This document shows, one piece after another, positions 34,864-44,975 of a DNA stretch of 64,000 bases (the stretch's first letter is position 1; the number at the start of each line of letters is the position of its first letter). The notes under the pieces were generated by a model, which was not told where the DNA came from, searched no databases, and saw only the letters and a program-made list of their open reading frames with translations. Both the position numbers and the translations under genes were made by a program. Source of the DNA: Magicicada septendecula (Eukaryota; Arthropoda; Insecta; Hemiptera; Cicadidae); NCBI GenBank assembly GCA_034769895.1, contig CM068370.1, positions 33,865,747 to 33,929,746 on the forward strand. The letters are read 5' to 3'.

Positions 34864-35690
34864 CAGAGGCGGATTTACCATTTTGCCGCCCGTTGGCAGT
34901 ATAAATTTTCCGCACTTTCACAAATCTCTGTTGGGGGGGGGGGGGGGGCGTTTACGGGTTTAATTCAATCTTTCATATTTTCAGTTACCCTAAAATTTGT
35001 TCTTTATATAATATTTTTTTCTCAAGTTTTCTTAATGCCATTTCTATAGAACAATTTACTCAACGTACTACGGAAAGTACGTACCTTACCGTAGCCTTGT
35101 TTATTCCAAACAGTTTAACTGAACTTAAAACATAGCGATTTAATACAATTTCGTATGCAAGTTGGTACAAAATTAAAAAAAGATAAAGTTGTAATAGACC
35201 TTGTAAAAAGAGTTGTAATAATAGACCTTGAAATAATTTTAAAAAAATACGTCGTGACTTTTGATGGCCAAATTATTAATATCTGTCAGGCCCATCTTCT
35301 TTAACAACTCTCCTTCAATGGACAATATAGCCAATAAATACAAACGATCTTCTCCCATGTTCGGGCGTAGATATTTCTTTACTGTTCTGAGCCAGAGAAC
35401 GCTTGTTCAGCTGAGCAGTTTGAGACCGCTGTACATACACACATCCGGAGAGCAATGTCCACGTTGGGAGATGACAGACTTTGAGTCCATTATTCTCTTT
35501 ATGTAATAAGCGTAGTTACTAAACAATATGTATTTTTAAAAGTTTCTTGTCATATTGGGACGAAATGGAGCGGCATTTGAAACATCTCTTAAGTAAAAAC
35601 CAAAGAAATAACGGCCGACAAATTTCACCTTTACAAAATTGGCCGCCCGTAGGCAGTTGCCTACTTTGCCTATGCATAAATCCGCCTCTG
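34864..35690 (-). mobile_element. hAT element with intact ends, internally deleted
   Basis: CAGAGGCGGATTTA at 34864 and TAAATCCGCCTCTG ending at 35690 are perfect 14-bp inverted repeats. GTTGTAAG at 34856-34863 and 35691-35698 is the 8-bp target duplication expected of hAT. The element is 827 bp. A G run lies at about 34934-34950. Only the transposase C-terminus remains inside. Confidence 0.93.
35250..35510 (-). pseudogene. hAT transposase dimerisation domain remnant
   Basis: The minus strand reads VKKYLRPNMGEDRLYLLAIY followed by SIEGELLKKMGLTDI, matching the end of hAT transposases (FLRSTM.Q+RL..LA.LSIE). There are stops upstream. This is the part through which hAT transposases dimerise. 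No catalytic region is present. Confidence 0.78.
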
Positions 35691-35699
35691 GTTGTAAGG

Positions 35700-36559
35700 C
35701 CGTTATTGACGTTGTGGTCGGTACAATTGAGGTTTTGACGTCGACCTATCGGTATCCGGGGTAAAACCATAAAAAGTAAATAACCACCTCAAAGGTGTCA
35801 ACTGATAACAAGCGAGACGTATCGAATTAAACGCGTCTGTGTGCCATTGGCCTGGATAAAGCCGTACAAGGGAACCCGTATCACACACCTTATTAAGTTA
35901 TCGATAAAGCAGGAAAACCGTATAAATAACCTTCTCCTGCCAGCCTGCCTGCGACGTTTGTCGAACCCGTTCATGTGTGTGTGCTAGAACACGTGACGCT
36001 ATGTCACTGAGGTCGCACAAGGTCACGTTCTAGAAGTTACATTATGTTCAGCGGTGTGTCAGGAATGACCATCTTCACTAACAGGTATTATAGACCAGGG
36101 CTTGACTTAATGTTTTAGCGTCATAGGCTGATGAAATTTTTTGCCCCCCTCCCTCCACCATTTACCCTCCAACCTCTTAGACAATGAGTATTACGCAAGA
36201 TTTACGTGTATATTATAGGCTGCCAATTACTTAGGAACTACAATATCAAGTAACTGAAATATAACGAAATCCCCATCTTTTTCTTAATCTTTACACAAAG
36301 TAAATCGAAACGTAAAGAACAAAACTTTTTGAAATAATTTTCATGTCCATTGCAATTTCATTCCCAATCAGATCTCTTTGTGTACATCACATTCACTTAC
36401 CTCAGAAATCTCAATTATGCCCCGAATTTTTTTTTAGCTACAGAGATGAAGTCCCTCAGAAGTGTCCAAGGCTACTCTCTCCTAGTTAAGAAACGGGATG
36501 AAGATGGCGCTTAGTCACTTAAACCGCATGTTACCTACAAGGTTGCCAAGTACCGGTCT
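35700..36559. other. No recognised feature
   Basis: It contains an imperfect palindrome around AACACGTGACGC/GTCACGTTC near 35988. No gene seen. Confidence 0.4.
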
Positions 36560-36690
36560 TAGCGTACCAGCCGGTTGGAAGCAGAGACGTCGGCAGCCCG
36601 ACGGGGAGACGGATCTCGGAACAGGCAATTTCTTGGTCCAGTTTCTTGGAGTGGAATGATGATGGTGGTGGTGATGATGATGTTTACAGA
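36560..36690 (+). mobile_element. RTE-like LINE, extreme 3' end
   Basis: GACGTCGGCAGCCCGACGGGG corresponds to the GRRDVGRP-coding end of the family. It is followed by GGAACAGGCAATTTCTTGG and a GATGATGGTGGTGGTGATGA tail. Heavily 5'-truncated. Confidence 0.6.
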
Positions 36691-37340
36691 ATATTTCAAA
36701 ATTTTGATTTCATGGCACGAGTTGCGCGGGTGATGATATATAGAGATTTAATTGCATCATCGGTTTCAAAAATCCTAAAACGTTAAAGTATCAAAAACTG
36801 TCAGAGCAGTTTACAGTGACTCAGTTACATCAGATTAATTTTGAACGTACGGTTAGGTAGATCTGGATAATTATTTTTACTTCCATGTTCCATAAGGAAA
36901 TGGAATTATGGTGATGGCGAAAAAAATCGTGTTGGAGATAAGGGCTCATTCTGATTGTACTACTCTCAAAACATGAAGAAAAGTCATTTTTCGAAAAGTG
37001 TCTGTGTAGAATTTTTTCTATGGCGAACGATAACTGCCGCAAATTCAAACTGAATCAAATAAATGTTTTGCATACATGTCTGAATTGTAGAGCATTCAAG
37101 GTCTATTGATTTTGGTGAAGATCGGTTAAGGGGAAGGGGTAGTTTACCTGCAACGTTTTATGTTTTAACAAGAATAAAGTACTTAATTTTGATAAATAAA
37201 GTATCCTGAAAAGAACGTCATAACAATCCACTGTAAAAAGGTAGATGAAATATCTATAAATAAACAGGGTAGTTGAAGGGAGAGGACGTAATTTTTTATA
37301 TGCGTACTACGTTATCGGCAACAAAGAAGTAGTTTGTTGT
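36691..37340. other. No recognised feature
   Basis: AT-rich. Nothing supported. Confidence 0.4.
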
Positions 37341-37344
37341 TAAA

Positions 37345-37505
37345 ATTCCTTCGCGGGCTGTTTGGCCGTGGTCCAGTGTTTTCTGCAAAACCAGACGTTT
37401 CGGCAGTGCCATCGACTGCCATCATCAGTGAAAATCGAGTGCGCTAACGTGAGGTGGTATACGTTAGTGACCACAGTACTGTGGTTAAGGCTGAAGCAAG
37501 AAGTA
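37345..37505 (-). repeat. Hammerhead-family element C
   Basis: The module is followed (minus strand) by GGACCACGGCCAAACAGCCC. The other side carries CCACAGTACTGTGGT, as in element H at 57843-57857, so C and H belong to one subfamily. Confidence 0.7.
37391..37431 (-). ncRNA. Hammerhead-like module C
   Basis: TCA, CTGATGA, T, stem II GGCAGT/ACTGCC (six perfect pairs), GAAA, CGTC, TGG. Stem I TCA/TGG pairs with one wobble. The core is intact and the cleavage triplet is GTC. Confidence 0.68.
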
Positions 37506-38059
37506 GAAAGAAGTAGTTTCTATGCAAATATTTCATTTCGAAAATTATTTTCAATATAAATCTTAGAACTTGGAAGTCATGTATGGTTCTCCATACCGAT
37601 AGTTTAATTTATGAACAAAATAAAATACCTATTGTTATGGGTATTGTACACGTGTCACTGCGTATTTTTCCCTTTCCTGTGTAGTCTCACGCAAAATATA
37701 CATGTTGCAGTTACAATGAGAAAACAAACGAAAAATCCACTGATTGTAATATTTTACAGAGCACATTTTGTTACTGACATTGGAGTTCGCTTTATTAGTT
37801 TACTTGAAAGGGTTTTCCTGTACGCCATACTATTATTAAGTGTGCAGTAGTAAAAAAAAAAGGTATAAAAATCATTTATTGTGAGTCTTGCGATGTGGGC
37901 GTGCGGTGTAAAGAACTAATAGCTAAAGGTTGGAAACTTACGGCGTAGAATCTATAAATAAACTAATAAGGAAAGTCGACAAGTAATTCGGTAATTGTGT
38001 TTGGCGTTTTAAAAATCAAATCAAACGATGACAAGCCGAGTTCTGTTGTTCTAAAGCTT
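37506..38059. other. No recognised feature
   Basis: No supported gene. Confidence 0.4.
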
Positions 38060-38119
38060 TCATGACCGGCATCTTCAGCATTAACCGGGGTGTTAGGCCA
38101 TGGCCTCATGTTGGTAAAT

Positions 38120-38160
38120 CCAGACGTCTTAACTCCTCACCGGAGGCTATCTTCAGTGGT
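38120..38160 (-). ncRNA. Hammerhead-like module D-left
   Basis: CCA, CTGAAGA, TAGCCTCC hairpin, GTTAAGA (GCCGAAA expected), CGTC, TGG. Stem I CCA/TGG is kept. The GAAA strand is damaged. Confidence 0.45.
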
Positions 38161-38277
38161 AAAAACGTTTGGCAGTTGTTCACCTAATACCCCAGTAGTG
38201 AGGCACAAAACTATTTTTTGTTTTATTTTGTGCCTCGCTACTGAGGTGAATGGCGAACAACTGTCAAACGTTTTTAA

Positions 38278-38318
38278 CCACTGAGGACGACTTGCGACGG
38301 TGAGACCGAAGCGTATGG
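38278..38318 (+). ncRNA. Hammerhead-like module D-right
   Basis: CCA, CTGAGGA, CGACTTGC...GAGACC, GAAG (GAAA expected), CGTA, TGG. Stem I is kept. The core is mutated. Confidence 0.45.
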
Positions 38319-38419
38319 ATTTACCAACATGTGGCCATGGCCTAACAGCCCAGTTAATGGTCACTTTAACAAAACTAAGTTCTGTTTCGAAAAACGTATT
38401 TTTTTTTAATACAAAAATT

Positions 38420-38600
38420 GTTTTGGCAGTTGTACGTACTGAGGTAGACTATGACTCAGGATAAACAATTTTACACCGAAGATGACGAGGTCGAAACGTC
38501 TGTGGTTAACGTCTTTAGGACACGGCTTAACAGCCCGGCTAACGATACTTATAACAATGTTGATGCCGGGCCGTGATAACTTCAGATAAAGATTACAATT
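38420..38600 (+). repeat. Hammerhead-family element E with complete 3' hairpin
   Basis: After the module, the sequence CACGGCTTAACAGCCCGGC at 38521-38539 is followed by GCCGGGCCGTG at 38564-38574. The two fold into a bulged stem (CACGGC/GCCGTG outside, GCCCGGC/GCCGGGC inside). This copy shows most clearly the structure shared by elements A to I. Confidence 0.72.
38471..38505 (+). ncRNA. Hammerhead-like module E
   Basis: TTACA, CCGAAGA (U4 changed), T, stem II GAC/GTC, GAAA, CGTC, TGTGG. Stem I is five pairs including wobbles. Confidence 0.55.
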
Positions 38601-39084
38601 TACAATTTTACATTTTAAAATAAAACCATACGGTTTCAATGTTTACAGATTTTCAACGCGGCATTTTAATCAGAAGAACTTTGTTTAATCATAACAATCT
38701 GTAAACATATTCTCATTTAATATCTGAAATTCTACTCCTGAAATTTTAATTTTTTCCACACCTGAAATTTTGTACTTTAATTTCTTCACAAAAGCCCTCA
38801 TTTCTATCCCTTACATCCCCGTTTCCAAACTGTGGAGTAAAGAATAAAACTCTTTCAAAGAAACCATGTATTACCGTCATGTTATTCTGTTAATCGTGTG
38901 AATTGGCGCTTGTATGAAGAACGTGGGGCGTTGAGAGTTGACCCGTTCATCACACGATTTAATGAAGCTTGAAAGAGAGGTCTACTTCTTTTCATGTGGA
39001 AACTCCTGCGGAAGCCTTTGGCATGAAAATAAAAAAAATGCTCCAGAAGCCAGTTTGATTGTTCAGACTACAGTAGAACTATTG
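38601..39084. other. No recognised feature
   Basis: No supported gene. Confidence 0.4.
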
Positions 39085-39235
39085 TTGAAATTATTATTAT
39101 CAGCCGGGCTGTTATGTCGTGGCCCACAGTTGTTGCTATTGACAAACGTTTCGGCCCCACCATCGGAGGCCATCATCAGTGTCTAGATTGGCACGGTGTC
39201 CGCCAATTCACCTCAGAGGTGAGACTGAACTTGCA
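39085..39235 (-). repeat. Hammerhead-family element F
   Basis: The module is followed (minus strand) by GGGCCACGACATAACAGCCC and then GGCTGATAATAA. The other side carries GGCACGGTGTCCGCCAATTC and a CCTCAGAGG palindrome, shared with elements B and I. Confidence 0.7.
39141..39183 (-). ncRNA. Hammerhead-like module F
   Basis: GACA, CTGATGA, T, stem II GGCC/GGCC, GAAA, CGTT, TGTC. Stem I GACA/TGTC is four perfect pairs. The core is intact and the cleavage triplet would be GTT. Confidence 0.66.
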
Positions 39236-39718
39236 TACTGTAGAACTATTTTGGATTTTGCAGCTACTGTGATTTCACGAAGTCGCGTATAAGCGAATTC
39301 TGCAGTGACGAGATTATACTGTGAGGTGCGGTTACGTCTATTGCTTAACAACAGAAGGACACTACCTTGCGAGAAGATGCCATATGAGGTTTCATGTTCA
39401 AGGAAATCGAGAAGCCGTAGGGAAATACTAACGTATTCTACTCGATGGACGCCATTGTTTAATTAAAATTGTAATGCTTCGTACGTTTAAAATGTTGTGT
39501 TTCTAGTCGCACTTCTAAATGCGTGAGATACACCTTGGATATGTCCGTACATTGTCTCGTCATTTCAGCACTGCATTTCCTTTTAGCGCTTCCTCCTTTT
39601 CACCCAACACGTTTGAACCCTTCCTTAAGCAGACGCGAGGCGTCCTTAACACAATTCCATACTGATCATATTCCTTTCTCCACCAGTATTTCTTGTTAAT
39701 GAATCTACTCAGTTATTT
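39236..39718. other. No recognised feature
   Basis: No supported gene. Confidence 0.4.
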
Positions 39719-40010
39719 ACTCTTCTTCTTCTTCTTCTTCTTCTTCTTCTTCTTCTTCTTCTTCTTCTTCTTCTTCTTCTTCTTCTTCTTCTTCTTCTTC
39801 TTCTCTCTCCTCCTCCTCCTCCTCCTCCTCCTCCTCCTCCTCCTCCTCCTCCTCCTCCTCCTCCTCCTCCTCCTCCTCCTCCTCCTCCTCCTCCTCCTCC
39901 TCCTCCTCCTCCTCCTCCTCCTCCTCCTCCTCCTCCTCCTCCTCCTCCTCCTCCTCCTCCTCCTCCTCCTCCTCCTCCTCCTTCTTTCTTCTTCTTCCCC
40001 TTCTTCTCTA
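39719..40010. repeat. (CTT)n(CCT)n polypyrimidine tract, about 290 bp
   Basis: About 28 CTT units (39720-39803), then about 58 CCT units (39809-39981), then mixed CTT. The strand is purely pyrimidine over most of its length and could form triplex (H-)DNA. Predicted poly-Leu, poly-Phe, poly-Arg and poly-Lys frames are artefacts. Confidence 0.97.
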
Positions 40011-40350
40011 CACGTATTAGAGTTAGACTGTTGGTAATGGAACACAGCGTTTCCGCGGACTCTAAACTATTTTTCCTGTAGGTATATGTACTTAAACGGC
40101 TTCACTAAAAGTCGTTCTTGCTCATTCTCCATACATGATCATACTACAGTATTTCCATATGAGCTCTTCTATCTTTCGATTTAGATAGAAGATTAGAACA
40201 TTTCTTATATGTTCGTTCTTTACATTTAAGTGGTTTAGGAAACATCATCTCCTGCGCCTATGCCCTATGCTCCTGCTTCCTAAACGTTATCCTATATCGC
40301 TACCATATCTAAACACCGGCATTACAATAGTTGCCAGTCTACTTAATAGT

Positions 40351-40576
40351 TGCGGAAATCAATTCAGCAATAAGTATCTTTTAAGCAATGTTCCTAAAAC
40401 AGGTACTTTTAGTGTGTTATTACCGTTTACTTTAATGGGATGTTATAATTGTTCAGCCAGTTTAAAGATAGTAATGTTGATTAATCTTAACTCGTTCCTT
40501 CTTTTGTATGAAGCCGACTTTACCGGAGGCCCATTCCCCCCCCCCATCCAAGGCCAAATTCTAGATACGCTACTGC
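40351..40576 (-). repeat. S1 dispersed repeat, copy 1
   Basis: On the minus strand it starts CAGTAGCGTATCTAGAATTT and ends near TTGCTGAATTGATTTCCGCA. Shared internal boxes are AGTCGGCTTCATACAAAAG, AACATTACTATCTTTAAAC and GGTAATAACACA. Related copies are at 45632-45866, 49378-49626 and 60984-61663. A C run (40538-40546) is private to this copy. Non-coding. Confidence 0.82.
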
Positions 40577-40627
40577 ATATTAGCGATATAGCCTAACAAT
40601 ATAAATGCTTGCGTTTCTGTGAACTTC

Positions 40628-40785
40628 ATCATCATCATCACCACTCCAAGGACTAGGCCTTAGACCTGTTCCGGAACACATATCCTCCTTGGTCTACCGA
40701 CATCTCTCTTCCCAGTAGGGTGATAACCGAAGGCAGCCATAGGTAGACGGATATCAGGCATTCCGAAGCTCGTATGAGTTCTGTA
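40628..40785 (-). mobile_element. RTE-like LINE 3' end
   Basis: The minus strand matches the end of 19023-19471: ATGCCTGATATCCGTCTACC, GGGAAGAGAGATGTCGGTAG, CCGGAACAGGTCTAAGGCC, then a GATGATGATGATGAAG tail. About 150 bp remain. Confidence 0.85.
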
Positions 40786-40789
40786 AGTA

Positions 40790-41230
40790 CATATATTTTT
40801 ACTTAAGCAGGTTACTGGCCTACTGTGAAACCCCCCAACCTGGAGGACCAGGAACTTTGAATTCTGGCTGCTCTTCCCCTAGACAGTTGCTTTCACCTCA
40901 GCTGACGAGCTCTCTCTGCCCGATCGCAGTAGACTTAGCCCGTGTGTGCAGCCGTTGGCATACTGTAGGCTCCTCCGCCTTCACACTAGATGCACACCCT
41001 GCTGGCGATGTGCACCATCCTGCCATGCCAGGACTCAGGATACCCCCAGGCTGCCCTGACAAAACCCCCATCTCTCGTTTGCTTACCGATCCACTCCGCC
41101 GAAGGGATTGGCTACCACAACATTGGGGTGTATTGCTAGGCGTAATAGGGCCCACCAACGCTCGGTGAACTTCTTCCGAATAAAATACAGTAAAAACAAA
41201 CATGCAAGAAAATGAGTGCACAACTAATAT

Positions 41231-41232
<2 letters not shown>
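40790..41232. other. GC-richer block, unidentified
   Basis: About 40840-41165 is markedly GC-richer than its flanks, with frames of about 100 codons on both strands that match nothing I know. It could be a LINE 5' or 3' untranslated region. Confidence 0.35.
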
Positions 41233-41314
<82 letters not shown>

Positions 41315-41324
41315 GAGGGGAGGG

Positions 41325-41420
<96 letters not shown>
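41233..41420. repeat. (GT)n then (GA)n microsatellite
   Basis: GT runs to 41309 and GA runs from about 41329 to 41420. Both are uninterrupted, with a short G-rich spacer. Confidence 0.97.
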
Positions 41421-41422
<2 letters not shown>

Positions 41423-41990
41423 GAGAGTGCGTTCGGATTCTAACTGTTTATGGTTAGAAATTTAATAAATTTAGTGCGCAATGCTGTGCAACCGATCACG
41501 TAAGAGGAAAATGTCAACCATAAGTACACGGCGCGGATAGCGACCGTGTAATATCATTATTACTCAGCTTGTTTCAGTCAGTCTACTTTCATTTTTCCGT
41601 TTGTAAAGTTTTAAACGCATCGACCCGTTTCGCAATAGCGTCGTCGTTGAACAAAAATTCGTACAATTTATTTACAAAAGCCGTTTGCCTTGATCAAATT
41701 ACAGCGGTCTGGGCAAAATAAGCGGTTAGCGGGAACGAAAGTATGCGATTACATTCGCACAGCAGAGTTTTATTTGTTCGGCATACGGTGATTTTATATT
41801 ATTGAAGACTGTTTTTAAATTTATTCTAAGATAATAAATGACAGGTTATCGAGAATGGCTGAGAGTCTGATATTAGAAGTACAACACGGGTTTCAAAGGG
41901 GAAGGTCCACAATTCATAATGTTGTTACGTACGGATTCAGGAGTGAATCCTGACAACTGTTTCAGAATGCTCAAAACACGTGGCTCAAAG
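41421..41990. other. No recognised feature
   Basis: No supported gene. Confidence 0.4.
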
Positions 41991-41994
41991 AAGC

Positions 41995-42365
41995 AGAAAA
42001 AGACATAGAAGAATGCCACATTACTCAAGAAGACATTGAAGAACGCCTACCACTCAAAAATAAATTTAAAAATGTCCAACGTTTACAGGAAAACCCCAAG
42101 AAGAGGACAGGTGCCATCTGGACTGACGAAAGGGGGGAAAGACATCGATCAAGAATGAAGGAAATATGGAAGGGAAGAAGAAGGGAGGAACCAGTTGAAC
42201 CAAACGTAGTCCACAGTGCTTCACACGAAAAAAAAATTACAATATTTTGAATGGATTGTACGAAATAAAATGACAGAGATAATATTTATAAAAAGACAAA
42301 TTGTATCTACATAATCTGTGTGTTCTTTCAAAAATAAAACTTGATGTTCGACTGAGGTAAATTAG
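41995..42365 (+). pseudogene. LINE C-terminus plus 3' UTR
   Basis: A frame not started by Met reads TWLKEAEKDIEECHITQEDI followed by EERLPLKNKFKNVQRLQ, then RTGAIWTDERGERHRSRMKE and IWKGRR, ending before 42250. This is a LINE C-terminal pattern like that at 32325-32450. The following 3' UTR (about 42235-42365, ending ATAAAACTTGATGTTCGACT) recurs at 54535-54665 on the minus strand. Confidence 0.7.
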
Positions 42366-42387
42366 TGTTAGTCAGATTTTAATTTGT

Positions 42388-42933
42388 TGTTACGTAATAC
42401 GGAACGTTCTACTAGTATGTCGGCTATCCCAGCAGAGCCCATGTGTGTGCGTACATATTGCTGCTACTTTGAGATGAAAGACAATTACGTGACGCTTATC
42501 ACGCGTCAACAAACGAGTTTATTCCAAACCGTACCGGTCAACGCACTGTGTTCAAGGACACAGTTTCTGGTGCATTCGAGACCGCCTGTTTGTTTAACAC
42601 GTCATCCAAAGTGACAGGTTATTCTGGCATATCAGCGGGCTGTAAATACAGGCATTCAGCGACGGTCAGTTTCAGTTTACTTCGGGCGATTACTCTGTGC
42701 GTTCAAGTGGTTATTATTGAAAAGTGATTATTGTGCGTGACTCTTGTAGTTGACATTATTATTACGTGTGGACAAATTTAATTTGAATTATTGTACGAGT
42801 ATACTCTTGTTGAATAACTTGTTGATTACGAACTGTTAACTGGGATAATTAAATCTGGTTTTGAGTGACTTCATTGGTGTCTTGTATTTCGTTTTCCAGT
42901 GTACATACGACGATCAGTGAGACCATTGTAACA
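42388..42933 (-). mobile_element. S2 LTR-like element, full copy
   Basis: 546 bp, TGTTACG...GTAACA. On the minus strand it begins TGTTACAATGGTCTCACTG and contains CGTCGTATGTACACTGG, CGCTGAATGCCTG, CCCGCTGATATGCCAGAAT and GCGTTGACCGG. The 50136-50676 copy has the same length and boxes. It has TG...CA ends like an LTR but no visible target duplication here. Confidence 0.7.
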
Positions 42934-43278
42934 ATATCTTTATGTTAAAACAAATAGTGGTATAAAGAATTGAATTTGATGCAGAGACACATTTTGCGTT
43001 TGTGGACCTCGAAAAAGCATTTGACAGGTTGGATAGAGCAACATTATGGAGGATAATGCAGAGAAGAGAATACCCTATTCATTTAATAAATGTAATTAAA
43101 AATAACGGAACGCAGATGCGGATAAAAACTAACAGATTATCAGAGAGCATTGGAATAACCCAAGGCGTTCGGCAGGGTTGCAGTATTTCTCCTGTTTTAT
43201 TTAATATCTGCATAGATGATGCCATAAGGAAATGGAAATTGGACGCCCCCAAAGGATTATATTTAGGTAAAGGATTTT

Positions 43279-43567
43279 CATTTTGTTTTAATTGTCTCCA
43301 AGTCACGTTAGTAAATATTTAGAATTAATATTAGGCAATTACCTGTATTAACTTCCGTCTTGTGACTTATTTGGTTTTTTCTTAAAACGACGCGTTTCGA
43401 GAATAAATTCTCATCATCAGGTTCCAATACTATAAAAACATCAAATTCACCCAAAAGGGGTCGTCAACTAGTTAAAATACACAAACACAAAAATACCACA
43501 CATAATTTAACACCTACAAAGTCACGGCACAGTCCGATGCGCATCGTCTCGTTGCCAACGACCTATT
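43279..43567 (-). mobile_element. Hammerhead-bearing insertion K with target duplication
   Basis: A 289-bp insertion lies between TAAAGGATTTT at 43268-43278 and 43568-43578. The paralogue at 20041 has this site uninterrupted. It is non-coding and carries a single module, with AAGTCACG/CTTGTGACTT short inverted pairs beside it. Confidence 0.82.
43384..43425 (-). ncRNA. Hammerhead-like module K
   Basis: GGAAC, CTGATGA, T, stem II GAGAAT/ATTCTC, GAAA, CGCG, TC, GTTTT. Stem I is five pairs (two wobbles), stem III is AC/GT with two loop bases, and the core and GTC triplet are intact. The best single-copy candidate. Confidence 0.7.
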
Positions 43568-44540
43568 TAAAGGATTTTATTTAAATATTTTAATGTATGC
43601 AGACGATCTTGTGACCATCGAAGAGAATGAAAATGATCTGAAAAGGTCGTTGTTTTATCTTATTAACATTTTAACAGACCACAATCAAACCATTTCCTTA
43701 TCCAAAACAAAAGTTATGGATCTTTCTGGGGAAATCATATTAGAACAAAGATTGTCATACAGGACTCGCCAATAGAACAGGTGCCAGATTTCAAGTATGA
43801 GGTGTCGCATCAGATTATCAGCTGAGGTGTAGCATCACATACCAAGATGATAAGGAGGTTGAAAAGAAATGAGGTTAGTCTCTTCCAGTCGCTTTGTGGA
43901 TGTAATCACTTAAAGAAGAAAACAAGGAAAGAGACGCAATTGAAATATTATAATGGCCATACCTCAACTACTGTACGGTAGTACGACTTGAATTAGAAAG
44001 GTAAAAAATATATCTAGAATACAAGGAGCAGAAATGAGGTTCTCGAGGGCTGTGAAGGGTTGTACCAGGAGAGATCTTATAAGAAATGATCATATTATAA
44101 TGGAACCAGGCATAGCTGAAAGCTTAAATGAGAAAATCGCCCGGTACAAAACGGAGTGGCGGATACACGTAGAGAGAATCGATCCAACTAGGTTTTCAAG
44201 AAGAGCGCTTGACTATCATCCAAGGCGGAAGAGAAGTGTGGGAAGACCCCGATGACTTCCATTGAGACTGGAACAGGCTACTAGCCTAAGCCGTAAAGGA
44301 TGACGACGACGACGACGACTATTATTAAATCCGCAAAACTCGTAGCGCATTCTATTGGTCAAGATTTTAAACGGCTTCGAACAGTAGTAAAGTAAGTTGA
44401 GACTAAGAGAAGTGGATTTGTTAAGGAACGTAATAGGAATGTATAGACGAAGGAGAAGGAGCAATTTATTGATAACGAAGATTATAGAGACTGTTAGAAT
44501 TAGTGACAGCCAGGCTGTTAGGAAGTGGTCTAATGATGCT

Positions 44541-44586
44541 TGTTACAGACCTTTCGGCCCCACCATCGGATGCCATCTTCAGTGCG
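44541..44586 (-). ncRNA. Hammerhead-like module G-left
   Basis: GCA, CTGAAGA, T, GGCATCC...GGGGCC hairpin, GAAA, GGTC, TGT. C15.2 is changed; stem I is three pairs. Confidence 0.5.
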
Positions 44587-44841
44587 AAAAATTTGTTTGA
44601 CAGCTGTTCGCAAAAACCCCCAGCACTGAGGTCGACTAAGGTACTGGAGTAGGCTACTAAGTAGACTAAGTAGTAGTTCAGTAAAATATCTTAGTCGACC
44701 TCAGTGCTGGGGTTATTCAGCGAACAGCTGTCAAACAATTTTTTGCACTGAAGTCTACTGGAGTAGTTTAAGTAGACTACTCCAGTACCTTACTCGACCT
44801 CAGTGGTGCGGTTATGCAGTGATCAGCTGCAAAACAATTTT

Positions 44842-44886
44842 TTGCACTGAAGGTGGCCTCCGATGGTGGGGCCGAAACGTCTGTAA
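44842..44886 (+). ncRNA. Hammerhead-like module G-right
   Basis: TTGCA, CTGAAGG (A9 changed), T, GGCC/GGCC hairpin, GAAA, CGTC, TGTAA. Stem I is five pairs with one wobble. Confidence 0.58.
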
Positions 44887-44975
44887 CAAGCATCATTAGA
44901 CCACGGCTTAAGGGGTTAGGCCCGGCTGTCACTAATTCTAACAATGTTAACGCTGGCCGTGAGAGACTCGGTTCA

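Larger units (their letters stand above)
38060..38360. mobile_element. Foldback D with two hammerhead-like modules
   Basis: Two arms (about 38085-38205 and 38235-38352) are inverted and diverged. Each has a module and, outside it, the GGCCATGGCCTAACA version of the conserved box. The left end (minus strand) continues to GGTCATGAAAGCTTTAGAAC, matching the end of element H. The arms meet in an ATTTTTTGTTTTATTTTG centre. Confidence 0.75.
42960..44325 (+). mobile_element. RTE-like LINE with RT core, split by foldback K
   Basis: FAFVDLEKAFDRLDRATLWR (motif A, Asp present), TQGVRQGCSISPVLFNICID (motif B) and DDAIRKWKLDAP lie before the break at 43278. After it come GFYLNILMYADDLVTIEENE (YADD intact) and SLSKTKVMDLSG, and after frameshifts AVKGCTRRDLIRNDH, WRIHVERIDPTRFSRR and ALDYHPRRKRSVGRPR, with a GGATGACGACGACGACGAC tail. 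Removing 43279-43567 rejoins the frame, as in the copy at 20041. The C-terminal half has indels. Confidence 0.88.
44490..44975. mobile_element. Foldback G, rearranged, with hammerhead-like modules
   Basis: A left inverted arm (about 44500-44640), a truncated second arm (about 44690-44756) and a complete third arm (about 44785-44970) all share AATTTTTTGCACTGAAG and CCTCAGTGSTG blocks. The right end carries the conserved box and CTGGCCGTGAGAGACT. Palindromes around AGTAGACTAAGTAGTAG fill the joints. It looks like repeated template jumping or unequal exchange between arms. Confidence 0.75.

Noticed and set aside
39693..40045. Poly-Leu/Phe and poly-Arg/Lys frames
   Set aside because: Direct translations of (CTT)n(CCT)n.
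40857..41221. Frames of about 105 codons on both strands in the GC-rich block
   Set aside because: Opposite-strand frames of equal length in a GC-rich patch, with no recognised domain.
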